Shown: positions 9,566 through 17,973 of the stretch, piece after piece
Layout of the letters: every line of letters begins with the position of its first letter
How positions within the stretch are numbered: the first letter of the stretch is position 1
Source: Aminobacter aganoensis
GTDB lineage: Bacteria; Pseudomonadota; Alphaproteobacteria; Rhizobiales; Rhizobiaceae
Direction of reading: 5' to 3'
NCBI RefSeq assembly: GCF_014206975.1
Contig: NZ_JACHOU010000012.1
Span: 82,802-146,801 of the forward strand
Length of the DNA: 64,000 nucleotides
Program-made: the position numbers and the translations under genes
The notes under the pieces: generated by a model
Told to the model about the DNA's origin: nothing
The model's database searches: none
The model's input: the letters and a program-made list of their open reading frames with translations, nothing else

Positions 9566-9597
9566 TTGACCTTCCAGTGCTGGAAGGGAGCAAATTC
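9566..9597 (+). promoter_or_regulatory. CueR/HmrR-type copper operator-promoter
   Basis: A perfect 8-bp dyad, CCTTCCAG-TG-CTGGAAGG (9570-9587), lies inside a promoter with -35 TTGACC (9566-9571) and a -10-like CAAATTC 19-20 bp away. The CCTTCC/GGAAGG dyad in an over-long 19-20 bp spacer is the known signature of MerR-family copper regulators such as CueR. It lies about 45 bp upstream of the copper-chaperone start. Confidence 0.78.
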
Positions 9598-9631
9598 TTC
9601 TCATAGAGAGCAAAGCTCGGGGGAAGATCGC

Positions 9632-9880
9632 ATGTGTTCCAGTCATCAGCACAACGACGTCGTCGCGGACGCCAAGGTCGAAGGCGTGACCTTCGAGGTC
9701 CAGGACATGACCTGCGGCCACTGCGCCGGCATGATCAGGAAGGCGATCGAGCACACGCTGCCCGGCGCGGCCCTCTCGGTCGACCTCGACCACAGGCAAG
9801 TGATTGTCGCCGGCGACGCCGCGATTGCCGAAAAGGCGATCCGGACTGCCGGCTACGAGCCGGTGCGTCTCGCCCGCTGA
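9632..9880 (+). CDS. Heavy-metal-associated (HMA) copper chaperone, CopZ-like
   Basis: This 82-aa protein has an HMA domain with the metal-binding motif MTCGHCAGMI (CxxC) and the usual beta-alpha-beta order ending in AGYEPVRL. An extra N-terminal MCSSHQHN segment adds further Cys and His residues that could also bind metal. It would carry Cu(I) in the cytoplasm. ATG 9632 was chosen because the longer frame would translate the promoter. No CopA ATPase or CueR gene is adjacent, so the chaperone is probably regulated by a CueR encoded elsewhere through the operator just upstream. Confidence 0.87.
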   Translation: MCSSHQHNDVVADAKVEGVTFEVQDMTCGHCAGMIRKAIEHTLPGAALSVDLDHRQVIVAGDAAIAEKAIRTAGYEPVRLAR

Positions 9881-10012
9881 CCTGATCCGCCGGCACGCCG
9901 GCTGCAAGATTGCTCGAACGGGGGCACGTCCGCGCGCAAGCCGCGCGGCGCATGCCTTCGGTTAGGCGATTGCAGCCGCAAGCCACGGACCGAATCTCAT
10001 CGAGAGGCCGAC

Positions 10013-11194
10013 ATGCGTGACGAAACCCGCCTCCTTCACACCGCCGTAGACGACCTGCCCTTCAACGCGCTGACGCCGACGGTCCACCGGGCTTCGACGA
10101 TCGTGTTTCCGACAGTGGAGAGTTTCCTCTCCCGTCACACCCGGTTCTACGACGGCTATTCCTACGGCCTCTACGGCCATCCTGCCTCGCGCAATCTGGC
10201 AGCCCAGATCGCCGCCCTCGAAGGCGGCGTCCGCAGCCTTATCGTGCCGTCCGGTATGGCGGCGATCATGGTCACCAACCTCGCCCTGCTGCGCGCCGGC
10301 GACCACGTGCTTTTGCCGGACCCAGTCTACGGGCCGTCGCGGTCATCGGCCAAGCAGTTCATGTCCGGGCTTGGTGTCGAGGCCTCATTTTACGATCCGC
10401 TCTGCGGCGTCGGCATTGCCGCGCTGATGCGCCCCAACACCCGGCTGGTCTGGGTGGAGTCGCCAGCCTCGTTCACCATGGAGGTCCAGGATCTGCCAGC
10501 GATAGCGCAGGCGGCTCATGCCCATGGGGCGCTGGTCGCAGTCGATGGCACCTGGGCCTCGCCGCTCGGTTTCAAGGCGCTCAGCCATGGCGCCGACATC
10601 GCCATGCAGGCGCTGTCGAAACATGTCGGCGGCCATTCGGACCTGCTGCTCGGCAGCGTCACCGTCGCCTCGGAGGAACTGTTCCGGCGCATCAAGGACG
10701 CCAGCCGCTTCCTCGGGCTCGGCGTATCGCCCGAAGACTGTTTCCTCGCCCTGCGCGGTCTCGGCACGCTCGCTGCCCGGCTCGAACGCCAGACCGCCTC
10801 GGCTCTGAAGATCGCGGCCCGCCTGGCGGAACACCCCGGCGTCGCCCGCGTAATCTACCCGCCGCTGCCCGGCGACGCCGGCCATGCGCTCTGGCGGCGC
10901 GATTTTCAGGGCGGCTGCGGCGTCTTTTCGGTGGTGCTTCAGCCGCGGGCAGAAAACAGGCTGGCGGCTTGCGTCGACGGTCTCAGGCTGTTCCACATCG
11001 GCGCAAGCTGGGGCGGCCTGCACAGCCTCGTCGCCCCCGTGCAGATCGAGGGCACGCGTACCGTATCGCCGTGGCGCGATAGGGGACCGCTGGTGCGCTT
11101 CAGCATCGGCATGGAGCATCCCGACGACCTTCTGGAGGACATCGAACTGGGGCTTGACCGCTACGGCTTCGATCGGGAGGTGGCGGCTGAATAA
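10013..11194 (+). CDS. Cystathionine beta-lyase-like PLP enzyme (Cys/Met metabolism family)
   Basis: This 393-aa protein belongs to the Cys/Met gamma-synthase/lyase family. The PLP-binding lysine is K203 in QALSKHVGGHSD, which matches the MetC-type K-H/Y-xxGHxD motif. YSYGLYGHPASR and VDGTWASP are also typical. MetC-type members split cystathionine or cystine to release a thiol. The gene sits directly in front of an amino-acid ABC transporter, separated by a 12-bp-stem hairpin, so the transporter may import a sulfur amino acid that this enzyme cleaves (inference). Confidence 0.85.
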   Translation: MRDETRLLHTAVDDLPFNALTPTVHRASTIVFPTVESFLSRHTRFYDGYSYGLYGHPASRNLAAQIAALEGGVRSLIVPSGMAAIMVTNLALLRAGDHVLLPDPVYGPSRSSAKQFMSGLGVEASFYDPLCGVGIAALMRPNTRLVWVESPASFTMEVQDLPAIAQAAHAHGALVAVDGTWASPLGFKALSHGADIAMQALSKHVGGHSDLLLGSVTVASEELFRRIKDASRFLGLGVSPEDCFLALRGLGTLAARLERQTASALKIAARLAEHPGVARVIYPPLPGDAGHALWRRDFQGGCGVFSVVLQPRAENRLAACVDGLRLFHIGASWGGLHSLVAPVQIEGTRTVSPWRDRGPLVRFSIGMEHPDDLLEDIELGLDRYGFDREVAAE

Positions 11195-11221
11195 CCGCTC
11201 GCCGGGATGCCCGGCGAGCGG
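11195..11221 (+). terminator. Intercistronic hairpin after the PLP lyase gene
   Basis: Perfect inverted repeat: CCGCTCGCCGGG (11195-11206), loop ATG, CCCGGCGAGCGG (11210-11221). It starts at the lyase stop and lies 43 bp before the binding-protein start. No T-tract follows, so it may be a processing or mRNA-stability element that allows differential expression of the binding protein, more than a true terminator. Confidence 0.6.
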
Positions 11222-11263
11222 ACAACAAATCAAAAAAGCCAAAACGGCAGGAGGAGAATTGTC

Positions 11264-12289
11264 ATGAAGAAAACAATGCTTTGGGGGATCGTCGGATTGA
11301 GCGTGATGGCCACTTCGGCACTCGCCGGCGAAGGCGACAGGGTCAAGGCGATCAAGGACCGCGGCGAGCTGGTCTGCGGCACGAGCACCGGCACCACCAT
11401 CGGCCTGAGCACGCTCGATGCCTCGGGCAAGTGGGCCGGCCTGGAAATCGACTACTGCCGAGCGGTGGCGGCCGCCATGTTTGGCGATCCTGACAAGGTC
11501 AAGTTTGCACCGCTCGAATTCAAGAACGCCTTTGCCGCCCTGCAGTCGGGCAGCGTCGACATGCTGGCCCGCGCCGCCGCATGGACCTATACGCGCGACA
11601 CCGAGATGAAGTTCGACTACGCTGGCGTCTACATGTATGACGGCCAGGGCTTTCTGGTGAAAAAGAGCCTCGGCGTCAGCAAGCTCGCCGACCTGAATGG
11701 CGCCTCGATCTGCGTGTCCGCCGGCACCACGACCGAGCTCAACCTGTCCGACTATTTCCGCACCAACAGCCTCGAATATACCCCGATCGTCACCAACAGC
11801 CGCGAGCAGAACCTCGCCAATCTCGAAGCCGGACGCTGCGACGCCTACACCAACGAGCGCGGCGGGCTGGCCGCGAGCCGGCTCGGACTGTCGGCGCCTG
11901 ACGAGTATGTGATCCTCGACGAGATCATCGCGAAGGAACCGCTCGGCCCGATCGTGCAGCAGGACGACCCGGCCTTCCGCGACATCGCGGCCTGGACCCT
12001 GTTCACGTTGATCAACGCCGAGGAGAAGGGCATCACGTCGGCCAATGTGGCGGAGATGGCCACTGGATCTGAAAACCCCGAGATCCAGCGCATGCTGGGC
12101 AAGACCGGCGACTTCGGCGTCAAGCTCGGCCTCGCCAACGACTGGGTGGTCAAGGTAATTTCCTCGGTCGGCAATTACGGCGAGATTTTCGACCGCAACC
12201 TCGGCGCCGGCAGCCCGGTGAAACTGGCGCGCGGCCAGAACGAGCTCTGGTCCAAGGGCGGCCTGCTCTACGCTCCGCCTGTCCGCTGA
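11264..12289 (+). CDS. Amino-acid ABC transporter periplasmic binding protein (AapJ-like)
   Basis: This 341-aa protein has a cleavable signal peptide (MKKTMLWGIVGLSVMATSALAG, likely cut after ALA). The mature part opens with the SBP_bac_3 core KAIKDRGELVCGTSTGT. Its length and the ERGGLAASR segment match the general L-amino-acid permease protein AapJ. It would bind its ligand in the periplasm and deliver it to the two downstream permeases. ATG 11264 follows a GGAGGAGAA Shine-Dalgarno. The operon then continues with permease, permease and ATPase. Confidence 0.88.
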   Translation: MKKTMLWGIVGLSVMATSALAGEGDRVKAIKDRGELVCGTSTGTTIGLSTLDASGKWAGLEIDYCRAVAAAMFGDPDKVKFAPLEFKNAFAALQSGSVDMLARAAAWTYTRDTEMKFDYAGVYMYDGQGFLVKKSLGVSKLADLNGASICVSAGTTTELNLSDYFRTNSLEYTPIVTNSREQNLANLEAGRCDAYTNERGGLAASRLGLSAPDEYVILDEIIAKEPLGPIVQQDDPAFRDIAAWTLFTLINAEEKGITSANVAEMATGSENPEIQRMLGKTGDFGVKLGLANDWVVKVISSVGNYGEIFDRNLGAGSPVKLARGQNELWSKGGLLYAPPVR

Positions 12290-12297
12290 GATCGACC

Positions 12298-13521
12298 ATG
12301 GCTGTCTCGGACCAGGACATGGCCACCGGCATCTGGAACGCCGCAGAAGGCGACGAGGCTGACGCCCGGCCGCATCTCGGTCCGAGGCAAAGGTGGGCGC
12401 GACGCAAGGCGATCCTGCAGCAGGCAGCGGTCCTGTTGCTGGTTGCGGCAGTGGCGGTGTTCGTCATACGCAACACCGTCGTCAACCTGCAGGCGCGCGG
12501 GCTCGCATCTGGCTTCGACTTCCTCCGGCAGGAAGCTGGCTTCAAGATGGCCTTCAGCCTGATCGCCATCGACCCGACCTCTACCTACGGCAGGATTTTT
12601 CTGGCCGGCCTGTTGAACTCCCTGCTCGTGGCGGCCCTGGCAATTGTTGCCGCCACGATGCTGGGGTTCGCGGTCGGGCTGGCGCGGGTGTCGCCCAGCG
12701 CCCCGGTAAGGTACGTGGCCAGAGGTTATGTCGAGCTCGTGCGCAACCTGCCGCTTCTCCTGCACCTGCTGCTTTGGCAAGCGGTGGTGCTGCGCTCGCT
12801 GCCCGTCGTGCGAGAGGCTATCGGCCTCGGCGGCTTTGCCTTTCTCAGCAACCGTGGCCTCTACCTTCCGGCGCCGGTCGCCGGCGACGCCAAGGCGATG
12901 GTCGTCGCCGTGGCGGTTGCAACCGGCATCGCCGCGATCGTGGCGGGATGGTCTATCCGCAGCCGTGCCCAGGCGCGCGGCGAGGCTCCACCGCGGTTGG
13001 GACTGGTGCTCGCCGCCGGCGGACTTGTCAGCAATGCCGCTGCGATCGCATTGCTTGACTGGCAGGTGCCCGTGCTCGCCGGCTTCGATTTCCGCGGCGG
13101 GCTCAAGCTCATGCCGGAATTCGTTTCGCTGGTCGCCGCGCTCACCATCTACAACTCGGCCTTCGTCGCCGAGATCGTCCGCGCCGGCGTCCAGTCGGTC
13201 GCCCGCGGGCAGCGCGAGGCGGCGCTCGCCCTCGGGCTGCCGCCGAAGCTGATCCTGCGGCTGGTCATCGTACCCCAGGCGATGCGGGTGATCATCCCGC
13301 CGCTGGCGAACCAATATACCCATCTCATCAAGGCATCGGCTCTGGCTACTGTCGTCGGTTTCCCCGACCTGGTGAACGTCTTCCTCGGAACGTCGCTCAA
13401 CCAGACCGGCAGGGCGGTCGAAATCGCGGTCATCACGGCATGCGTCTACCTGGCACTCAGCACGTCGGTGGCTCTCGCGACCAGCGCCTATGGACGTCGC
13501 GTCAAACTGGTGGAGCGCTAA
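12298..13521 (+). CDS. Amino-acid ABC transporter permease (AapQ-like)
   Basis: This 407-aa membrane protein has the HisMQ-type core at both ends of a large insertion. The first core contains NSLLVAALAIVAATMLGFAVGLARVS, and the second contains YNSAFVAEIVRAGVQSVARGQREAALALGL, the EAA loop. The unusual length relative to about 230 aa for HisM matches AapQ of rhizobia, which has the same insertion. It begins 8 bp after the binding-protein gene and is followed 3 bp later by its partner permease. Confidence 0.88.
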   Translation: MAVSDQDMATGIWNAAEGDEADARPHLGPRQRWARRKAILQQAAVLLLVAAVAVFVIRNTVVNLQARGLASGFDFLRQEAGFKMAFSLIAIDPTSTYGRIFLAGLLNSLLVAALAIVAATMLGFAVGLARVSPSAPVRYVARGYVELVRNLPLLLHLLLWQAVVLRSLPVVREAIGLGGFAFLSNRGLYLPAPVAGDAKAMVVAVAVATGIAAIVAGWSIRSRAQARGEAPPRLGLVLAAGGLVSNAAAIALLDWQVPVLAGFDFRGGLKLMPEFVSLVAALTIYNSAFVAEIVRAGVQSVARGQREAALALGLPPKLILRLVIVPQAMRVIIPPLANQYTHLIKASALATVVGFPDLVNVFLGTSLNQTGRAVEIAVITACVYLALSTSVALATSAYGRRVKLVER

Positions 13522-13524
13522 GCC

Positions 13525-14640
13525 ATGGCCACGACTTCCGTCTCCGGCAATTCGCGCGCGCCGGCCACCGCCGCCGGCAGATTGCTGGCCACCGCTGTCG
13601 CCAATCCCTTCGGCACCCTCGTCGTCCTGGGCCTCGCCTACCTCGCCTGGACGCTCGGGCTTCCCATTGTCGACTGGGCGTTTGTCAATGCCACTTGGGT
13701 GGCGTCGGACAGGGCCGGCTGCAATCCCGACGGCGCCTGCTGGGCCTTCATCGTCAACCGCCTGCCGCAATTCGCCTTCGGGTTCTACCCTGAAGCCGAA
13801 CGCTGGCGCGCCTGGATCGTCCTGCTCGCGCCGCCGTTGTTGCTGCTCCTGGCGATGGCGCCGGACTTCCCCGGCCGGCGCAGGATCCTGGTCGTCGGCT
13901 TCTGCCTCTACCCGATAGCGGCCTTCGTCATGCTCGCCGGCGGCGTGCTTGGCCTGGCGCCGGTTCCCTCGGAGAAGTGGGGCGGCCTGCTGCTGACGAT
14001 GGTGGTCGGTCTCGGCGCTTTTGTCTTTTCCTTCCCCATCGCGATCCTGCTGGCCATCGGGCGCGCGTCGAAGCTGCCGGCCATCCGGCTGCTCGCCACC
14101 GGCTTCATCGAGTTCTGGCGCGGCATGCCGCTGATCGCCATCCTGTTCATGTCGGTGATCATGCTACCGCTGTTCCTGCCGCCCGGCGTGGAGTTCCCCC
14201 GGCTGACCCTGGCCATGATCGGCATCACGCTCTATTCCGCAGCCTTTCTGGCCGAGGTTGCCCGTGGCGGCCTGCAAAGCGTCAGCCGCGGCCAGAGCGA
14301 GGCCGCCAATGCGCTCGGTTTCGGCTTCTGGGCGATGCAGGGCTACATCGTGATGCCGCAGGCCCTGCGCGCGGTGCTGCCCGGCATCGTCAACTCGGCG
14401 ATCTCGCTGCTCAAGGACACCACCTACGTCATGGTGGTAGGCCTGTTCGACCTGCTCAACATCGTCAACGCGGCCCTTTCGGACCCCGCCTGGCTGGGTC
14501 TTGCCACCGAAGGTTATGTCTTTGTCGGCCTGGTGTTCTGGAGCCTCTGTTTCGGCCTGTCGCAGGTGAGCGCCCGCATGGAGCGCGATGCCGAGCGGAA
14601 CCAGTCGCGCACGCCGAGCGGCGAAAGGAAAGCGCCATGA
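13525..14640 (+). CDS. Amino-acid ABC transporter permease (AapM-like)
   Basis: This 371-aa permease pairs with the preceding one. Its EAA loop is VARGGLQSVSRGQSEAANALGF, preceded by EFWRGMPLIAILFMSVIMLPLFL. An N-terminal extension with extra membrane segments (residues about 20-150) matches rhizobial AapM. The stop overlaps the ATPase start in an ATGA, so translation is coupled. Confidence 0.88.
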   Translation: MATTSVSGNSRAPATAAGRLLATAVANPFGTLVVLGLAYLAWTLGLPIVDWAFVNATWVASDRAGCNPDGACWAFIVNRLPQFAFGFYPEAERWRAWIVLLAPPLLLLLAMAPDFPGRRRILVVGFCLYPIAAFVMLAGGVLGLAPVPSEKWGGLLLTMVVGLGAFVFSFPIAILLAIGRASKLPAIRLLATGFIEFWRGMPLIAILFMSVIMLPLFLPPGVEFPRLTLAMIGITLYSAAFLAEVARGGLQSVSRGQSEAANALGFGFWAMQGYIVMPQALRAVLPGIVNSAISLLKDTTYVMVVGLFDLLNIVNAALSDPAWLGLATEGYVFVGLVFWSLCFGLSQVSARMERDAERNQSRTPSGERKAP

Positions 14641-15380
14641 CCGCCAATGCGTCCATCAGCGTCCGCTCGCTGTCCAAATGGTATGGTTCCTGGCGGGCGC
14701 TACGCGACGTGTCGATGGACATCGAAGGTGGCACCTGTACCGTTCTCTGCGGCCCTTCCGGCTCGGGCAAGTCGACGCTGCTCCGATGCCTGAACGGCCT
14801 CGAGGAGTGGCAGGAGGGTGACGTCGTGATCGGCGGCGTCCCCGTAGGCTACAGGGCGGGCGAACTGCGCAGGCTGCGCCGCGACGTCGGCATGGTGTTC
14901 CAGAGCTTCAACCTGTTCCCGCATTTGTCGGTGCTGGACAACGTGACGCTCGCGCCACGTATCGTGCGCCGCCGCGGTCGACGGGAATCGGAACAGCACG
15001 CCATGCAACTGCTGGAGCGCGTCGGCGTCGGCCAGCACGCCGCCAAGCTTCCTTCGGCCTTGTCAGGTGGCCAGCAGCAACGCGTCGCCATTGCCCGAGC
15101 GCTGGCGATGCGGCCAAGCATATTACTATTCGACGAGCCGACCTCGGCGCTCGACCCGGAATCGGTGAAGGAGGTGCTCGACGTCATGATCGACCTTGCG
15201 CGCTCCGGCACCACGATGGCGGTGGTCACCCACGAAATGGGCTTCGCCCGCCGCGTCGCCGGACGCGTCGTCTTCATGGACAAGGGAAGCATCGTCGAGA
15301 CGGGCGAGCCGGACGAATTCTTCGATTGCCCTTGCACCGACCGGGCCAAGGCGTTCCTGGGCAACATCGCCAGAAATTAA
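14637..15380 (+). CDS. Amino-acid ABC transporter ATPase (AapP-like)
   Basis: This 247-aa single nucleotide-binding domain has Walker A GPSGSGKST, signature LSGGQQQR, Walker B ILLFDEPTSALD and switch histidine in VTHEMGF, all in the order of polar amino-acid ABC ATPases (GlnQ/HisP/AapP). It overlaps the upstream permease by 4 bp. This completes the lyase-SBP-permease-permease-ATPase operon, which converges on an AraC regulator. Confidence 0.9.
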   Translation: MTANASISVRSLSKWYGSWRALRDVSMDIEGGTCTVLCGPSGSGKSTLLRCLNGLEEWQEGDVVIGGVPVGYRAGELRRLRRDVGMVFQSFNLFPHLSVLDNVTLAPRIVRRRGRRESEQHAMQLLERVGVGQHAAKLPSALSGGQQQRVAIARALAMRPSILLFDEPTSALDPESVKEVLDVMIDLARSGTTMAVVTHEMGFARRVAGRVVFMDKGSIVETGEPDEFFDCPCTDRAKAFLGNIARN

Positions 15381-15461
15381 ATGCTCTGGAACATCGATCC
15401 GTCGGTTGGCAGGCACGTCCTCGACATGACGCAGCAGGTCAAAGGCCGCACGCCAGCTTGA

Positions 15462-16211
15462 TCAGTGCCGGGTCGAGGGCGTCTTGGTCGACATGCGGCG
15501 CATCATCACAGAAAACGCACTCGCTGTGTATCCCAGGTTCGAGGCAACGACCTTGGCCGGCTTGCCGTCGGCGAGTTGGGCCGTTGCGTAGGCGACCTGC
15601 ACTTGCTCGCGCCAGCGCCGATAGGACATGCCAAGTTCGCTGTCGAACAACCTGGCGATCGTTCGCGCGCTGGCGCCGGCCTCCACGGCGAGTTGCGCCA
15701 GGGAGTAGTCCAGTGACGGGTCCTGCAGTATCTTGGCGCAGAGTTCCGCCAGCCGCGGGTCCTGCGGCATCGGGATCGGCGAAAGGATTCGCGGCGCCAG
15801 CCGAAGCTCCTCCTGGAAAAGCTGCAGAACCAAGTTTTCCCTGCTGGCCAGAGGCGCGTCGGGCTCGAACCTGAGTGCCGCCAGCAGGAGTTCGCGCAGC
15901 AGCGGACAGACTTCCAGTATGCCGCATTCGAAATCGGCCAGTTCCTTGACCTGGCTCAGATACATCGAGGTGATCTCGACGTCGGTGAGCATGCGCACGC
16001 TATGCGGGCACTCGGTCGGCAGCCAGACGGCGCGTTGCGGCGGAACGATCCAGGTTCCGTGCGGCGTCTCGGCCGAGATGACCCCCGACGAAGCGTAGAG
16101 AAGCTGCGGAAAAGGGTGGCTGTGGGGGCCGATGACGTGGCCCCGCCGATAGCTGTAGACAACGGGCGAAAACGAAAACCCAAGTGCCATGCGAGTGATC
16201 TCCTCCCTCAT
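15462..16211 (-). CDS. AraC-family regulator with N-terminal cupin
   Basis: This 249-aa regulator has an N-terminal cupin-like ligand domain (HVIGPHSHPFPQLLYAS near residues 25-41). The C-terminal half contains two helix-turn-helix motifs, LAVEAGASARTIARLF and VVASNLGYTASAFSVMMRR. It converges with the Aap-like operon and is divergent from the amidohydrolase at 16.5 kb, across about 320 bp that could hold its own and that gene's promoter. The likely target is one of these two operons; the effector is unknown. Confidence 0.85.
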   Translation of the reverse strand: MREEITRMALGFSFSPVVYSYRRGHVIGPHSHPFPQLLYASSGVISAETPHGTWIVPPQRAVWLPTECPHSVRMLTDVEITSMYLSQVKELADFECGILEVCPLLRELLLAALRFEPDAPLASRENLVLQLFQEELRLAPRILSPIPMPQDPRLAELCAKILQDPSLDYSLAQLAVEAGASARTIARLFDSELGMSYRRWREQVQVAYATAQLADGKPAKVVASNLGYTASAFSVMMRRMSTKTPSTRH

Positions 16212-16531
16212 CGCATTGTCCGAAACTCAAAACTGATTGTCCTCCAGGCGACACCCTAAGTGCTCGACCTTCACCGGGCAATGCTTACAGTCTCAAATCA
16301 CGGCAATCGATTGCACAAATATTGACCGATACGGTGAAGAGTCTTGTAGGCCGGTGGAGGCGGTCCTGCGAATTCTCGCGCCTGTCGCATCCCAGCGAAG
16401 ACATACCTGTCCGCACCAGACGGTTCGGGTTCTCCGGCCAGGACGGGCACAAGCATGGCGCGGGCCGCGGCGGCCCGGCCGGAGGCCGCCGATCGACGCG
16501 CCGATTCCCAGTTCACAACATGGAAAGCATG
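16212..16531. other. Divergent promoter region between AraC regulator and amidohydrolase
   Basis: About 320 bp without a convincing gene. The frame open across it has no family similarity and appears to be an upstream extension of the amidohydrolase. The middle (about 16260-16330) is A/T-rich compared with its surroundings and is the likely promoter zone. Near the gene a GGAAAG purine run precedes ATG 16532. I recognise no riboswitch or known operator here. Confidence 0.5.
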
Positions 16532-17905
16532 ATGAAACGGACCCTTATCAAAAGCGGTTGGCTGGTCACGATGGATGACGCCATCCAGGACATCCGCAAC
16601 GGCGAACTCCTGATGATCGGTGACAAGATCGCCGCCGTCGGCCTATCGCTCGATGTCGAAGCAGACGAAGTGATCGACGCGCGCGACATGATCGTCATGC
16701 CGGGCCTGGTCAACGCCCATATCCACACCTGGCAGACGGGCATGCGCGGTATCGGCGCGGAGTGGCCGTCCGGCGCCTATCACAAGCATGTCCACGGCAA
16801 CATGGCGACCTTCTACAACGCCGAAGACACCTACCTCGGAAATCTCGTCGGCGCGATCAACCAGATCGACAACGGCGTCACCACCATCTTCGACTGGTGC
16901 CACATCCTGCGCGATCTCGAGATGGCCGAGCGCGCCGTCGATGCACTGGAGGAGAGCGGCATTCGTGCCGTGTTCGGACATGGTACCGCCAAGCCGCCGG
17001 CAAGGCCGGGCGAGGCGCATCATTCCGAGATCGCCCATCCCAGGGATAGGGTCGAAGCGCTGCGCCGGGGACGGTTCAGCGCCGACGACCGCCGGGTAAC
17101 CCTGGCGCTCGCCATCCTGGGACCGGAAATATCGACTGCCAAGGTCTGCCTGGCGGATTACGCGCTGGCCCGCGAATTCGGGCTGCTGTCGACATGCCAC
17201 GTGTCCTATCCGAGTGGCCAGCGCGTCCAGGAAAATGGCTGGCCGGCATTGGCGGCGAAGGGCCTGCTCGGTCCCGACCACAACATCTGCCACGGCAACG
17301 CGCTGTCGGACGACGACCTGAACTTCATCCTCGACCGCGGCGTGACGGTGACCCCGACGGTGATGCTGGAGTTGCAGGCAAAGGCCGAGCCACCGCTGAC
17401 GGTGCGCATTCGCAGCCGTGGCGCATTGCCGTCGCTGGGTATCGACACCGAGCCGTTGTGTTCCGGCGACATGTTCAACGAGATGCGCGCGGCCTGGATG
17501 CATGCCCGGAACTTCGCGCTGATCGCGGCCAAGCAGGCCGGACAGCCGCCGGTATCGGTGGTCCCCGTCAAGGCGCGCGAGGTACTCGAATGGGCGACGA
17601 TGGGCGGAGCCAAGGCGTTGCGGATGGACGACAGGATCGGCTCGCTGACCCCAGGCAAGAAAGCCGACCTGGTGTTCGTCGGGACGGACGACCTCGATCT
17701 CTATCCCGTCTACGACCCTGCGGTCACCGTGGTGGGCTACGCCAGCGGCGCCAATGTCGACTCGGTGTTCATCGACGGCCAACCGGCAAAGCGCCACGGC
17801 AAGCTTCTCTTCGGCGCAGACGTGCTGCGGCAGCGCAAGGCGGCACTTGCGGGCTCGGTCGAACGCGTCATGCGCGATGCCGGTGTCCAGTTGCCGCTGT
17901 ACTAG
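16532..17905 (+). CDS. Amidohydrolase-family deaminase (cytosine/triazine deaminase-like)
   Basis: This 457-aa cytoplasmic metal-dependent hydrolase starts MKRTLIKSGWLVTMDD. It has the metal-binding HxH in MPGLVNAHIHTWQ, a later STCHVSYPSG histidine and the C-terminal GSLTPGKKADLVFV typical of the TrzN/SsnA/guanine-deaminase branch. These enzymes remove amino or chloro groups from N-heterocycles. ATG 16532 was preferred because of the GGAAAG purine run just before it; in-frame ATGs at 16520 and 16529 are alternatives. It is followed by a secreted amidohydrolase and an SsuABC-like importer. Confidence 0.82.
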   Translation: MKRTLIKSGWLVTMDDAIQDIRNGELLMIGDKIAAVGLSLDVEADEVIDARDMIVMPGLVNAHIHTWQTGMRGIGAEWPSGAYHKHVHGNMATFYNAEDTYLGNLVGAINQIDNGVTTIFDWCHILRDLEMAERAVDALEESGIRAVFGHGTAKPPARPGEAHHSEIAHPRDRVEALRRGRFSADDRRVTLALAILGPEISTAKVCLADYALAREFGLLSTCHVSYPSGQRVQENGWPALAAKGLLGPDHNICHGNALSDDDLNFILDRGVTVTPTVMLELQAKAEPPLTVRIRSRGALPSLGIDTEPLCSGDMFNEMRAAWMHARNFALIAAKQAGQPPVSVVPVKAREVLEWATMGGAKALRMDDRIGSLTPGKKADLVFVGTDDLDLYPVYDPAVTVVGYASGANVDSVFIDGQPAKRHGKLLFGADVLRQRKAALAGSVERVMRDAGVQLPLY

Positions 17906-17973
17906 CCGCGCCAACGCCAATCAACGCGCGGGCGCATCCCGCGCGACCTTTCTGAAAGTGCAAGGAGCATCAA

